Shown: positions 44,663 through 56,651 of the stretch, in pieces
Numbering within the stretch: the stretch's first letter is position 1
Layout of the letters: each line of letters starts with the position of its first letter
Source: Paenibacillus sp. YPG26
GTDB lineage: Bacteria; Bacillota; Bacilli; Paenibacillales; Paenibacillaceae
Reading direction: 5' to 3'
Assembly: GCF_023704175.1 (NCBI RefSeq)
Contig: NZ_CP084530.1
Location: 182,501 to 246,500 of the forward strand
Length of the DNA: 64,000 nucleotides
Notes under the pieces: generated by a model
What the model saw: only the letters and a program-made list of their open reading frames with translations
What the model was told of the DNA's origin: nothing
Database searches by the model: none
Translations under genes and position numbers: made by a program

Positions 44663-45298
44663 ATGAGCTATATATATACGGCGATAGGGGATTCCTTGAC
44701 AACGGGATTTGGAGCCTTGCCGGGCAACGGCTTTGTACCTGTCTACCGGAGAATGACGGAGAACGGGCTTAGAACACCAATTTACCTGAACAATCTGGGT
44801 GCCAATGGACTCGACTCCGAAGGGCTTGAGCAGCGGCTGCGGCACCACCCGGTATATCGGCAGGCGATTAGAGATGCGGACCTGATTACGCTGTCGATTG
44901 GGGGAAATGATCTGATCCATGCGGCCAGGGAGGTTCGAAGAAACCCTGCCAGGGAATCGTACATCTTGAATCAGTCATTGGCTGAGTGCAAGAGCAATTT
45001 CGGAAGTATAATACGAATGATTTATACCATCAAAGAGAGCAGCCGCAGCCCATATATTCTAAGGGTGGTTGGGCTCTACAATCCCTACCCACAGATAAGC
45101 GAGGCGAACTCGTGGGTGGGTTCATTCAACCGCTATGCGGCCCAATATTCAAGCAGAGTATATGGATTTGCGGATATCTTTTCAGCTTTTGCCGAGCGTG
45201 GTCGTGAACTGCTCTCTATCGATCAGGTTCATCCTAATGGGAAAGGCTACAGGATCATAGCCGAGCAGCTGAACGGACTGGGATATGGCTTTCTATAG
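44663..45298 (+). CDS. SGNH/GDSL hydrolase
   Basis: 211 aa esterase/lipase-type enzyme. Block I is I-G-D-S-L with catalytic S11, block III is S-I-G-G-N-D-L with N82, and the block V dyad is D187-Q-V-H190-P-N-G-K-G-Y. There is no signal peptide, so it is probably cytoplasmic, unlike many relatives. The ATG follows GGGGAGGGG. Confidence 0.92.
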   Translation: MSYIYTAIGDSLTTGFGALPGNGFVPVYRRMTENGLRTPIYLNNLGANGLDSEGLEQRLRHHPVYRQAIRDADLITLSIGGNDLIHAAREVRRNPARESYILNQSLAECKSNFGSIIRMIYTIKESSRSPYILRVVGLYNPYPQISEANSWVGSFNRYAAQYSSRVYGFADIFSAFAERGRELLSIDQVHPNGKGYRIIAEQLNGLGYGFL

Positions 45299-45588
45299 AT
45301 GGAGATATACAGATCAGGTGCAAGTAGGTATAGCTGTGGGGCATCCGCTACCTATACAGGGTGAGAGATGCCTTACACTTTGCCACGATAGGGACATGCT
45401 TAGAAAATTACATAGTGTTTAAGAAAATGTTACAGGCTGCACTGGAAAGAGAAGAAAGTGTAATGGGGTCTGTTACCTTTTGTTCTCTGAGGATAACTAT
45501 ACTGAGATGGAGTGAACTAAAGAGATGAATCAGTCCATATCAAAGTATGGCATGCCTGAATTTTCTTAGCTTAGAGAGGAGCGTAATA

Positions 45589-46677
45589 ATGAATCGTAGT
45601 ATGAAATGGAGTGCCGGCCTCCTGGCCGGAGCCTTGTTGTTAGGAGGAGCTGCGCTTCCAGCAGAAACGGGATATGCGGCTGGTACTCAAGCAGCAGCCA
45701 AGAAGGCCGAAGCAGCACAGGTGCGGGTGGGTCTGAAATGGAAAGGGGCCTTGTCTGCGCAGCAGGGTCTGCTCAGCGGCGGACGGGTGTATGTGCCGGT
45801 GACTTTCCTGCGTGACACAGTTGGACTGAAGCTATCCTATGACGCGGCTTCGCACGTCTACAGTCTGGGAGATGGTTACCGGAAGTTGAATCTGGCGGTC
45901 TCCCAATTCGGGGTTGATCCCAATGTTAACGGGTATTATTTGAGTGAAGGATACCAGGGGAAATTAATTAAGGGCCGTATCTATGTCCCATACAAATTAC
46001 TTAATGACTATCTTGGCTACCAATCGGTCTGGGACGCCAAGGCCAAGCAGCTGTCCATAAGCCCGCGTACCGAGAATACAGTTACAATCAAGAATGTCAG
46101 CTTGGACAAGACCTTTAAGGGCGCTTCCTCCAAGTTAATCTATCCTCAGGTCAGCGGCCTGGCAAATGCGGCTGCCGAGAAGTCGATTAACGATGCGCTT
46201 CGAGCATCGATGGACCGCTTCGCTGCCCAGGCGGACAAGGATTTGAAGGAACGTTCCGCTCAGGACCGCGAATACGAATATGACAGCACTTATGTGGTTA
46301 CTTTTAACGAGAAGGGTGTTCTTAGCCTGGTTCTGGTTCAAAGCTCTTACACAGGCGGCGCACATGGCTTCACGTTAACGGAAGGCCACACCTTCTCCCT
46401 GAAAGACGGCAAGGAGCTTGGACTCAGTGATCTGCTGGCAAGCAACCCAGGGTACAAGAAGCAGTTGAATTCAGACCTTGCCAAGAAGCTCAAGAACAAC
46501 CCGGGTTATCTTGGCGGATTCAAAGGCCTGACTTCGGATCATAATTTCTATGTGAAGCCGAACACGCTGACCATCTACTTCTTGCCTTACGAATATACCG
46601 CCTATGCCGCGGGCACGATTGAGTATGACTACGGATTCAGTGAGCTGCTGCCTAAGGGTGCCAATCCATTTAAGTAA
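45589..46677 (+). CDS. Secreted protein with copper-amine-oxidase-N-like and DUF4163/DUF3298 domains
   Basis: 362 aa. A signal peptide ends near A-A-G-T (~30). Residues ~45-165 contain two Cu-amine-oxidase-N-type stalk repeats (G-R-V-Y-V-P-V-T-F-L-R-D, G-R-I-Y-V-P-Y-K-L-L-N-D-Y-L-G). Residues ~175-362 match the DUF4163 then DUF3298 order seen in PdaC and RsiV (S-Y-T-G-G-A-H-G, F-L-P-Y-E-Y-T-A-Y-A-A-G). It is likely a cell-wall-associated protein, perhaps binding lysozyme or peptidoglycan; that is inference. ATG after GAGAGGAG. Confidence 0.85.
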   Translation: MNRSMKWSAGLLAGALLLGGAALPAETGYAAGTQAAAKKAEAAQVRVGLKWKGALSAQQGLLSGGRVYVPVTFLRDTVGLKLSYDAASHVYSLGDGYRKLNLAVSQFGVDPNVNGYYLSEGYQGKLIKGRIYVPYKLLNDYLGYQSVWDAKAKQLSISPRTENTVTIKNVSLDKTFKGASSKLIYPQVSGLANAAAEKSINDALRASMDRFAAQADKDLKERSAQDREYEYDSTYVVTFNEKGVLSLVLVQSSYTGGAHGFTLTEGHTFSLKDGKELGLSDLLASNPGYKKQLNSDLAKKLKNNPGYLGGFKGLTSDHNFYVKPNTLTIYFLPYEYTAYAAGTIEYDYGFSELLPKGANPFK

Positions 46678-46702
46678 CCAGATCCGTGTAAATGAGGAGG
46701 GT

Positions 46703-46728
46703 CCCGCCAAATGGCGGGGCTATTTTTG
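46703..46728 (+). terminator. Terminator of the DUF3298 gene
   Basis: CCCGCC-AAAT-GGCGGG stem-loop followed by CTATTTTTG. Confidence 0.75.
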
Positions 46729-46777
46729 TAGAATTCATTTATCTATGTTCGTCAGAGCAATAGTGCAATACACACAA

Positions 46778-46813
46778 AAGCCCCTGTATCGCCAAATAGC
46801 GAATCAGGGGCTT
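46778..46813 (-). terminator. Terminator of clpP
   Basis: AAGCCCCTG and CAGGGGCTT form a perfect 9-bp stem, with an inner TCGC/GCGA pairing; on the minus strand a TTTTGTG tail follows. Confidence 0.85.
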
Positions 46814-46827
46814 GCTGAGTTCCGATC

Positions 46828-47424
46828 TTATACGCCTTGAGGACCCGTCTTCTCGATGACCTTATCGACAATACCGTAATCCTTGGCTTCGGCCGCGGTC
46901 ATGAAGTAGTCGCGGTCCGTATCCTTCTCGATACGCTCCAGCGGCTGTCCTGTACGTTCAGCCAGGATTTTGTTCAGGGAATCACGCATCTTCAGAATGC
47001 GGCGGGCACGGATCTCAATATCCGTTGCTTGACCCTCAGCTCCGCCAAGCGGCTGGTGGATCATGATCTCACTGTTAGGCAGGGCGAAACGCTTGCCCTT
47101 CTCTCCCGCATTCAGCAGGAACGCACCCATAGATGCTGCCAGACCTACACAGATGGTAGATACATCGGATTTGATAAATTGCATGGTATCATAAATAGCC
47201 ATACCGGCAGTAATCGATCCGCCTGGGCTGTTGATGTATAAATGAATATCTTTACCCGGGTCTTCGGCATCCAAGAACAGCATCTGCGCAATAATAGAGT
47301 TGGCAACCACATCATTTACCTGCGTACCGAGGAAAATAATACGGTCTTTAAGAAGTCTCGAGTAGATGTCATAAGCACGCTCACCGCGATTGCTTTGTTC
47401 GACAACCATAGGGATATAACTCAT
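46828..47424 (-). CDS. clpP: ATP-dependent Clp protease proteolytic subunit
   Basis: 198 aa serine protease that forms the tetradecameric chamber used by ClpC, ClpX and ClpE. The catalytic triad is S98 (G-L-A-A-S-M-G-A-F), H123 (M-I-H-Q-P) and D172 (D-R-D-Y-F-M). The ATG at 47424 follows AAGGAGGG. The frame continues upstream with no site, in what should be a ~210-base leader. The promoter is overlapped by a CtsR box. Confidence 0.97.
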   Translation of the reverse strand: MSYIPMVVEQSNRGERAYDIYSRLLKDRIIFLGTQVNDVVANSIIAQMLFLDAEDPGKDIHLYINSPGGSITAGMAIYDTMQFIKSDVSTICVGLAASMGAFLLNAGEKGKRFALPNSEIMIHQPLGGAEGQATDIEIRARRILKMRDSLNKILAERTGQPLERIEKDTDRDYFMTAAEAKDYGIVDKVIEKTGPQGV

Positions 47425-47640
47425 TAGAAAACCCTCCTTAATTATTGGTGGCAACACGGTAATTAGAAACATAATTTCCATCCCAAGCATACCTGGCATA
47501 ATCCGAAGCATCCGGGGAGGACAAGCCATCTTGACTTATGTAAGAAAGGTGTCCCGGGAAAACGTTTCTTACTATGAATGAACCAAGTAAACAGCCAGAG
47601 CAAGATAAGCGCTGCTGTTAGTTCTATCCATAATAACCAC

Positions 47641-47680
47641 ATCATAAACAATTTCAAACATAAAGTCAAAGAAAGTCAAA
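47641..47680 (-). promoter_or_regulatory. clpP promoter with overlapping CtsR operator
   Basis: On the minus strand TTGACT (47669-47664), a 17-base spacer and TATGAT (47646-47641) form a strong sigma-A promoter. On the plus strand AGTCAAA-GAA-AGTCAAA (47664-47680) matches the CtsR heptad repeat and covers the -35. It predicts heat-shock and protein-stress induction of clpP. Confidence 0.8.
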
Positions 47681-47689
47681 CTAATTATA

Positions 47690-47714
47690 AAAAAAAGGCC
47701 CACTTTTGGGTGGC
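47690..47714 (-). terminator. Terminator downstream of tRNA-Arg
   Basis: On the minus strand GCCACCC pairs with GTGGGC (one bulged base) and a run of T follows. Confidence 0.65.
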
Positions 47715-47747
47715 TTTGGTTAAAGCTATATAGAGATGCTTATAAAA

Positions 47748-47822
47748 TGGCGCGCCCGCGAGGAATTGAACCTCGATCTCAGGCTTCGGAGGCCTACGTC
47801 ATATCCATTGGACCACGGGCGC
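47748..47822 (-). tRNA. tRNA-Arg (anticodon CCG)
   Basis: Read on the minus strand, the acceptor arms GCGCCCG / CGGGCGC pair fully. The anticodon loop CTCCGGA has anticodon CCG (codon CGG), the T loop is GGTTCAATTCC, and CCA is encoded. Length is 75 nt including CCA. Confidence 0.93.
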
Positions 47823-48010
47823 ACAATTAGAGTAGCAAAAATGATTATATGTTATCCCTTGTTAAATTGCAAGCTTAACTTAAGATAACATATGCTGATT
47901 ATAATGGAACCTGACTGGCGAGGACTTTCCTATTCCGAGCTTTCAATAATAGGGCAAGCGGATTTCTGTATAAAGGGGACAAGCACTGTAAATTATACGT
48001 TCGTCAGACT

Positions 48011-48039
48011 TGCAACCTGAGGTAGAATTAGGTAGAATG
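48011..48039 (+). promoter_or_regulatory. Promoter of the cggR-gapA operon
   Basis: TTGCAA (48011-48016), a 17-base spacer and TAGAAT (48034-48039). Predicted transcription start is near 48046, at the edge of the CggR operator. Confidence 0.65.
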
Positions 48040-48044
48040 TGAGT

Positions 48045-48084
48045 GGGACTTAAAAAGTTAACCCGGGACGTTTTAAGGCCAATG
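48045..48084 (+). promoter_or_regulatory. CggR operator (two direct half-sites)
   Basis: TGGGAC at 48045 and CGGGAC at 48065 are spaced exactly 20 bp, the period of the B. subtilis operator (CGGGAC-N6-TGTC-N4, twice). The TGTC halves are not conserved. Location just downstream of the -10 matches the known road-block arrangement. Confidence 0.6.
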
Positions 48085-48128
48085 AATGATGAAGATGAGA
48101 TGGATGAAAGCCAAGCAGGAGTGAAAGC

Positions 48129-49190
48129 ATGCGAAACATATTGGAAATCCAAAAGCAGCTTTTGCCTGATCTCATGGATATTCTTAAGAAAAGATACACC
48201 ATTCTTCATCAGATCAAGCTTGCTGGAGTGATTGGCCGCAGAACACTAGCCTCATCTTTGGATATGACTGAGCGAGTGCTGCGCGCCGAGACAGACTTGT
48301 TGAAAGCGCAAGGGCTGATTGAGATCGAGAATATGGGCATGTCGATCAGCGAAGCGGGTGTTCATCTGCTTGAGCTGTTAGAGCCACTCGTCAAAGAGCT
48401 GCTTGGTCTGGCTGCCTTGGAGGACAGAATCCGCAAGGGCTACGGCCTCCGCAAAGTTATTGTAGTGCCGGGAGATTGGGACGTATCTTCGGATACCAAG
48501 CAGGAGCTTGGACGCGCCGGAGCCAAAGCGCTCCTCAGCGTGATGGAAGAGAGAGATGTAGTTGCTGTCACAGGCGGAACCACACTCGCCTCCATTGCGG
48601 AGAAGCTGACCATGCCGGTGAATGCCCGGCTTAAGGACAGCTGGTTCGTGCCAGCACGGGGAGGACTCGGCGAGAGCCTTGAGATCCAAGCCAATACCAT
48701 CGCTTCCGGAATGGCTAAGCGTGTGGGTGCAGGATATCGGCTGCTGCATGTGCCTGATCTGCTTGGTGAAGAGGCTTATCACTCTCTTGTAAATGACCCC
48801 AATACTCAAGAAATTGTAGCATTGATCCGCAAAGCAAGGATTGTCATCCACGGCATCGGAGATGCTATGGAAATGGCCCATCGGCGCAAGCTGGACTCCG
48901 CTATGCTTCAGGAGCTTCAAAACGAAGGTGCGCTGGCGGAATCATTTGGCTACTATTTCGATCAAGAAGGCAAGGTTGTTCACAAAATGCTTACGCTTGG
49001 ACTGAGGCTTGAAGACATTACCTCGACCGAGGTTGTGATTGGAGTTGCAGGCGGCAAGAGTAAAGCGAAGGCCATTCATGCCGTGCTGCGGTTCGGACAT
49101 GAGGATATTCTGGTGACAGACGAGGCAGCAGCGATGGAGATCGTCGCTTTGCTGGATCAGGAGAAGGCCGGATTGGATAATGAAGATTAA
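48129..49190 (+). CDS. cggR: Central glycolytic genes regulator
   Basis: 353 aa SorC/DeoR-type repressor of the operon it heads; in B. subtilis fructose-1,6-bisphosphate relieves repression. An N-terminal winged HTH (L-A-S-S-L-D-M-T-E-R-V-L-R, ~40-55) is followed by a sugar-phosphate-binding domain (~90-345) with V-A-V-T-G-G-T-T-L-A-S-I and V-A-G-G-K-S-K-A-K-A-I. ATG after AGGAGTG. Confidence 0.96.
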   Translation: MRNILEIQKQLLPDLMDILKKRYTILHQIKLAGVIGRRTLASSLDMTERVLRAETDLLKAQGLIEIENMGMSISEAGVHLLELLEPLVKELLGLAALEDRIRKGYGLRKVIVVPGDWDVSSDTKQELGRAGAKALLSVMEERDVVAVTGGTTLASIAEKLTMPVNARLKDSWFVPARGGLGESLEIQANTIASGMAKRVGAGYRLLHVPDLLGEEAYHSLVNDPNTQEIVALIRKARIVIHGIGDAMEMAHRRKLDSAMLQELQNEGALAESFGYYFDQEGKVVHKMLTLGLRLEDITSTEVVIGVAGGKSKAKAIHAVLRFGHEDILVTDEAAAMEIVALLDQEKAGLDNED

Positions 49191-49261
49191 CATGGGTTAC
49201 TCACGACGGTTATTCACCGTCTTGAATAAATAAAAAACGAAATTTTGGGAGGAACTTATCA

Positions 49262-50272
49262 ATGAGTGTAAAAGTTGGTATTAATGGATTTGGTCGTATC
49301 GGACGTCTTGCTTTCCGTCGTATTCAGAACGTGGAAGGTATTGAAGTAGTTGCTATCAATGACCTTACAGATGCTAAAATGCTGGCTCATTTGTTGAAAT
49401 ATGATACAACTCAAGGCAGATTCAATGGCGATGTTGAAGTTCATGACGGTTTCTTCAAAGTTAACGGCAAAGAAGTTAAAGTTCTTGCTAACCGTAACCC
49501 TGAAGAATTGCCATGGGGCGAGCTTGGCGTTGATATCGTTCTTGAATGTACTGGTTTCTTCACTTCCAAAGAGAAAGCAGAACTTCACCTTAAAGGCGGC
49601 GCTAAGAAAGTAGTAATCTCCGCTCCGGCTACAGGCGACATGAAGACGATCGTATACAACGTTAACCATGAGACTCTTGATGGTTCCGAGACTGTAATCT
49701 CCGGCGCATCTTGCACAACGAACTGCTTGGCTCCTATGGCTAAGACTTTGAACGATAAGTTCGGTATCGTTGAAGGCTTGATGACAACTATTCACGCTTA
49801 CACTGGTGACCAGAACACTTTGGATGCTCCACATGCGAAAGGTGATTTCAGACGTGCTCGTGCAGCTGCTGAGAACATCATTCCTAACACAACTGGTGCT
49901 GCTAAAGCGATCGGTCTGGTTATCCCTGACCTTCAAGGCAAGCTTGATGGTGCTGCTCAGCGTGTTCCAGTTGCAACAGGTTCTTTGACTGAGCTTGTAA
50001 CTGTTCTTGACAAAAAAGTAACTGTAGACGAAGTTAACGCAGCAATGAAAGCCGCTTCCGATCCAGAAACTTATGGTTACACTGAAGACGAAATCGTATC
50101 TTCCGATATCGTAGGTATCACTTACGGTTCCCTCTTCGATGCTACACAGACTAAAGTAATGACAGTTGGCGACAAGCAGCTCGTTAAAACAGTAGCTTGG
50201 TATGACAATGAAATGTCCTACACTGCACAATTGGTTCGTACTTTGGAGTTCTTTGCTAAGAAAGCTCAATAA
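49262..50272 (+). CDS. gapA: Glyceraldehyde-3-phosphate dehydrogenase (NAD, glycolytic)
   Basis: 336 aa. NAD-binding [10 protein letters not shown] at the N-terminus, D34 in A-I-N-D-L-T-D suited to NAD, and catalytic C151 in S-C-T-T-N-C. Codon use is strongly biased to a small set of GTT/GCT/CTT codons, unlike neighbours such as cggR, as expected for a very highly expressed gene. ATG after GGGAGGA. Confidence 0.98.
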   Translation: MSVKVGINGFGRIGRLAFRRIQNVEGIEVVAINDLTDAKMLAHLLKYDTTQGRFNGDVEVHDGFFKVNGKEVKVLANRNPEELPWGELGVDIVLECTGFFTSKEKAELHLKGGAKKVVISAPATGDMKTIVYNVNHETLDGSETVISGASCTTNCLAPMAKTLNDKFGIVEGLMTTIHAYTGDQNTLDAPHAKGDFRRARAAAENIIPNTTGAAKAIGLVIPDLQGKLDGAAQRVPVATGSLTELVTVLDKKVTVDEVNAAMKAASDPETYGYTEDEIVSSDIVGITYGSLFDATQTKVMTVGDKQLVKTVAWYDNEMSYTAQLVRTLEFFAKKAQ

Positions 50273-50297
50273 TATCCGCACAATTCAAATGTGATTT

Positions 50298-50336
50298 CCA
50301 AAGAGGAGCAACCTGAACCTAAGGACTCCTCTTTGG
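50298..50336 (+). terminator. Stem-loop after gapA (weak terminator or mRNA 3' stabiliser)
   Basis: CCAAAGAGGAG and CTCCTCTTTGG form a perfect 11-bp stem but only TTC follows. It may protect an abundant cggR-gapA message while letting some transcription pass into pgk. Confidence 0.6.
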
Positions 50337-50463
50337 TTCATGCTAAATTATCCTATACTTAATATGGATTCAGATAAATATATAGAGACACAACCTTGCT
50401 TAAGAGACATATGACAGAGAATTAGTGGATATACAGCGATGAATTTTTAGGAGGAACATGGAG

Positions 50464-51645
50464 ATGACCAAGAAAAGTGTACGTGACGTAGAAGTAAATG
50501 GTAAACGCGTATTTGTGCGTGTAGATTTCAACGTGCCGCTCGAGAACGGCAAGATCACGGACGATACCCGGATCCGGGAGACTCTTCCAACGATTAAATA
50601 TTTGATTGAGAACGGGGCCAAAGTCATTCTGGCGAGCCACCTTGGACGTCCAAAGGGTGAATTCGTAGATTCCCTTCGTCTGACTCCTGCGGCAGAGCGC
50701 TTGTCCGAGCTGCTTGGCAAGCAAGTAGCTAAAGCGGATGAAGCTGTAGGCGACGCAGTTAAAGCTCAAGTAGACGCGCTCAACAATGGCGATGTGCTTG
50801 TGCTTGAGAACGTTCGTTTCTACCCAGGTGAAGAGAAGAACGATCCTGAATTAGCTAAGCAGTTCGCTGAGCTGGCAGACCTGTTCGTGAACGATGCATT
50901 CGGCGCCGCTCACCGTGCACATGCTTCCACCGAAGGTATCGCTCATCAAATCCCGGCTGTATCCGGTCTTCTGATGGAGAAGGAATTGGATGTATTGGGC
51001 AAAGCCATCTCTAACCCTGAGCGTCCTTTCACAGCTATCATCGGCGGATCCAAAGTTAAGGACAAGATCGATGTGATCGACAACCTTCTTAACATTGCGG
51101 ATAACGTATTGATCGGTGGCGGGTTGACCTACACCTTCTTCAAGGCACAAGGTTATGAAATTGGACAATCCCTTCTGGATAAAGATAAACTTGATGTAGC
51201 TCTCGGATTCATCGAGAAAGCGAAGAAGCTTGGCAAGAACTTCATGCTTCCAGTGGATATTGTAATCTCTGATGACTTCAGTGCGGATGCTAATACCAGA
51301 GTTGTGGGCATTGATGAGATTCCTGCAGATTGGGAAGGCATTGACATTGGACCGAAGACACGTGAACTATATGCTGACGTGATCAAGAACTCCAAGCTGG
51401 TAGTATGGAACGGACCTATGGGCGTGTTCGAAATCGAGCCATTCTCTCATGGTACACGTCAAGTGGCTGAAGCTTGTGCGGCTACAGAAGGCTACACAAT
51501 CATTGGCGGCGGAGACTCCGCAGCAGCAGCTGAGAAGTTCCACCTGGCTGACAAAATGGATCATATTTCTACAGGCGGCGGCGCTTCCCTTGAATTCATG
51601 GAAGGCAAGAAGCTTCCGGGCGTTGAAGCGTTGAACGATAAGTAA
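50464..51645 (+). CDS. pgk: Phosphoglycerate kinase
   Basis: 393 aa. Substrate-binding V-R-V-D-F-N-V-P and S-H-L-G-R-P, plus the C-terminal nucleotide region G-G-G-D-S-A-A-A. I choose the ATG at 50464, nine bases after AGGAGG; the ATG at 50458 would be only three bases away. It generates ATP from 1,3-bisphosphoglycerate made by GapA. Confidence 0.97.
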   Translation: MTKKSVRDVEVNGKRVFVRVDFNVPLENGKITDDTRIRETLPTIKYLIENGAKVILASHLGRPKGEFVDSLRLTPAAERLSELLGKQVAKADEAVGDAVKAQVDALNNGDVLVLENVRFYPGEEKNDPELAKQFAELADLFVNDAFGAAHRAHASTEGIAHQIPAVSGLLMEKELDVLGKAISNPERPFTAIIGGSKVKDKIDVIDNLLNIADNVLIGGGLTYTFFKAQGYEIGQSLLDKDKLDVALGFIEKAKKLGKNFMLPVDIVISDDFSADANTRVVGIDEIPADWEGIDIGPKTRELYADVIKNSKLVVWNGPMGVFEIEPFSHGTRQVAEACAATEGYTIIGGGDSAAAAEKFHLADKMDHISTGGGASLEFMEGKKLPGVEALNDK

Positions 51646-51705
51646 TAGGTAATATCATATGGAATGAACTTCTACTTTAGTTCAGTCCGTACAATAAAGG
51701 AGTGA

Positions 51706-52464
<759 letters not shown>

Positions 52465-52465
52465 G

Positions 52466-55332
<2,867 letters not shown>

Positions 55333-55364
55333 GAAGCAAGATCACCTCTTACTTCTAGATATGC

Positions 55365-55405
55365 AAAAGACCTCAGAGCTGGCTGCCAGCTGTCTGAGGT
55401 CTTTT
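55365..55405 (+). terminator. Terminator of the glycolytic operon
   Basis: AAAAGACCTCAGA pairs with TCTGAGGTCTTTT, with an inner GCTGG/CCAGC hairpin. It is nearly symmetrical and could also serve the convergent tfoX-like gene. Confidence 0.88.
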
Positions 55406-55451
55406 GTCTGTATTACCCTATATGCTGTATGTATGTGTCTGTCTGTGCTAA

Positions 55452-55772
55452 TTAGGTAGCAGTGCATGTCGCTAGTTGATTGAGCTTCTTGAATTCCTGA
55501 ATCAGCTCCCGCTGTAGGCTCTTAGACAGCTGGTGAGACCGCAGTCCTTGAACCGCACCCTCAAGCGCATAGAGCATATGCAGGCTGGCAGAGCTGTCAT
55601 GCCGGCGAATCCGGGCGTAAGCTTCCCGGCTGCCCAGCTGTATAAGCTGAAACGGCGTCTTGATGCCACTGGCGATCAGCTTCCCTTCAAGGACTTGACC
55701 GATGTTAGGCAGATCAGAGAGCTTGGTCATCGGCCTGCTCTCAGTTATGTGGTTTGTTTTGCAATCACTCAT
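55452..55772 (-). CDS. TfoX C-terminal domain protein
   Basis: 106 aa. L-P-N-I-G-Q-V-L-E-G-K-L-I-A-S-G-I and L-Y-A-L-E-G-A-V-Q-G are typical of the helical TfoX-C domain (a helix-hairpin-helix-like fold); the TfoX N-terminal domain is absent. TfoX/Sxy controls competence in gamma-proteobacteria, but the stand-alone C domain in Firmicutes has no established role. ATG after AGGAGG. Confidence 0.82.
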   Translation of the reverse strand: MSDCKTNHITESRPMTKLSDLPNIGQVLEGKLIASGIKTPFQLIQLGSREAYARIRRHDSSASLHMLYALEGAVQGLRSHQLSKSLQRELIQEFKKLNQLATCTAT

Positions 55773-55799
55773 CAGACAACCTCCTAAGATGTGGTAACA

Positions 55800-56170
55800 A
55801 ATTTCATATCATTATATGGGATAGCAGCTAAGCTTGGCGTGACGTAATTCACAGTTATGCATGGTAATTATGAGAGTATCCTTCGTAGACCTAGAATTAT
55901 CGTGAGGTCGGCAGTGTGAGAGGGAAGTAGAGAGGGTACGCAGGCTGGCTGAGAATGCCGAGGGTTCCTGTATGATCTCCCGCGCGGCAGCGGGAAATGT
56001 GAAGCTGTCTACGGTGCCGGAGATCCAGGTGGCAGCAACCTGAAGACAAGGTTACGGTCGATCCGTAGTTGTGTTCACGATTAAGCTATGGTACACTATA
56101 AATGCTGTTTATGTGTACATATTAATTCAATTATCATATAGATGGTGATCACGCTTAGGAGGTGGATTGA
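55800..56170 (+). other. Intergenic region before secG
   Basis: No supported gene. There is a TCCCGC-GCGGCA-GCGGGA hairpin at ~55978-55995. A 45-codon open frame ending near 56044 has no start with a ribosome site. A possible secG promoter is TTGTGT (56069-56074), 17 bases, TACACT (56092-56097). Confidence 0.4.
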
Positions 56171-56404
56171 ATGGAAATCTTTTTGAAAGTGCTGCTCATT
56201 ATTTTTTCCATCGGTTTGGTTACAGTAGTTCTTTTGCAAAAGGGAAAGAGCGCGGGGCTTTCCGGTGCCATCTCCGGGGGCGCTGAGCACCTTTTCGGTA
56301 AAGCAAAGGCACGCGGTATGGAACTGGTTCTGGAACGTTTGACTGTGGTGATGGCTACTGGATTCTTTATTTTATCAGTTGTCGTAGCTGTTGTGCTTAA
56401 GTAG
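56171..56404 (+). CDS. secG: Preprotein translocase subunit SecG
   Basis: 77 aa with two hydrophobic helices (~3-21 and ~53-76) and the conserved [19 protein letters not shown] loop. It is the small subunit of SecYEG. ATG after GGAGGTG. Order secG-rnr-smpB-ssrA is the conserved Bacillales one. Confidence 0.95.
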   Translation: MEIFLKVLLIIFSIGLVTVVLLQKGKSAGLSGAISGGAEHLFGKAKARGMELVLERLTVVMATGFFILSVVVAVVLK

Positions 56405-56434
56405 GAATAGCCTGGATATATCTACAATGATAAG

Positions 56435-56470
56435 GCTCTCGTTTTCTTTAATGGAAACGGGGGCTTTTTT
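56435..56470 (+). terminator. Terminator of secG
   Basis: GCTCTCGTTTTC pairs with GGAAACGGGGGC with two mismatches/G-T pairs, followed by TTTTTT. Confidence 0.75.
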
Positions 56471-56651
56471 GTGTATATCTGCGTGTTCAGGGTAATCTAA
56501 CAGTATATTCGTCCTCTATGGTGAGGGGGAATGACCGATTTTGCGGGAAACGGATGCAGTCGGTTGATTTCGTGTATACTAGGGTATATACAAGAAGGGT
56601 AATTAAGGAAGATTACGACAGCTTGTGTACAAGCCATCCCGAGGTGAAACG

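Noticed and set aside
47463..47669. Hydrophobic 68-codon minus-strand frame upstream of clpP
   Set aside because: Its start codons lie at or upstream of the predicted clpP transcription start and have no ribosome site, so it would not be translated from that promoter.
49259..50281. Long minus-strand frame opposite gapA (and similar ones opposite eno and the ABC ATPase at 1157-2221)
   Set aside because: These mirror frames arise from the strong codon bias of highly expressed genes; none has a ribosome site or protein-like motifs.
55900..56045. 45-codon frame before secG that looks partly protein-like
   Set aside because: No start codon with a ribosome site and no motif; overlaps a GC-rich hairpin. 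Too weak to list as a gene remnant.
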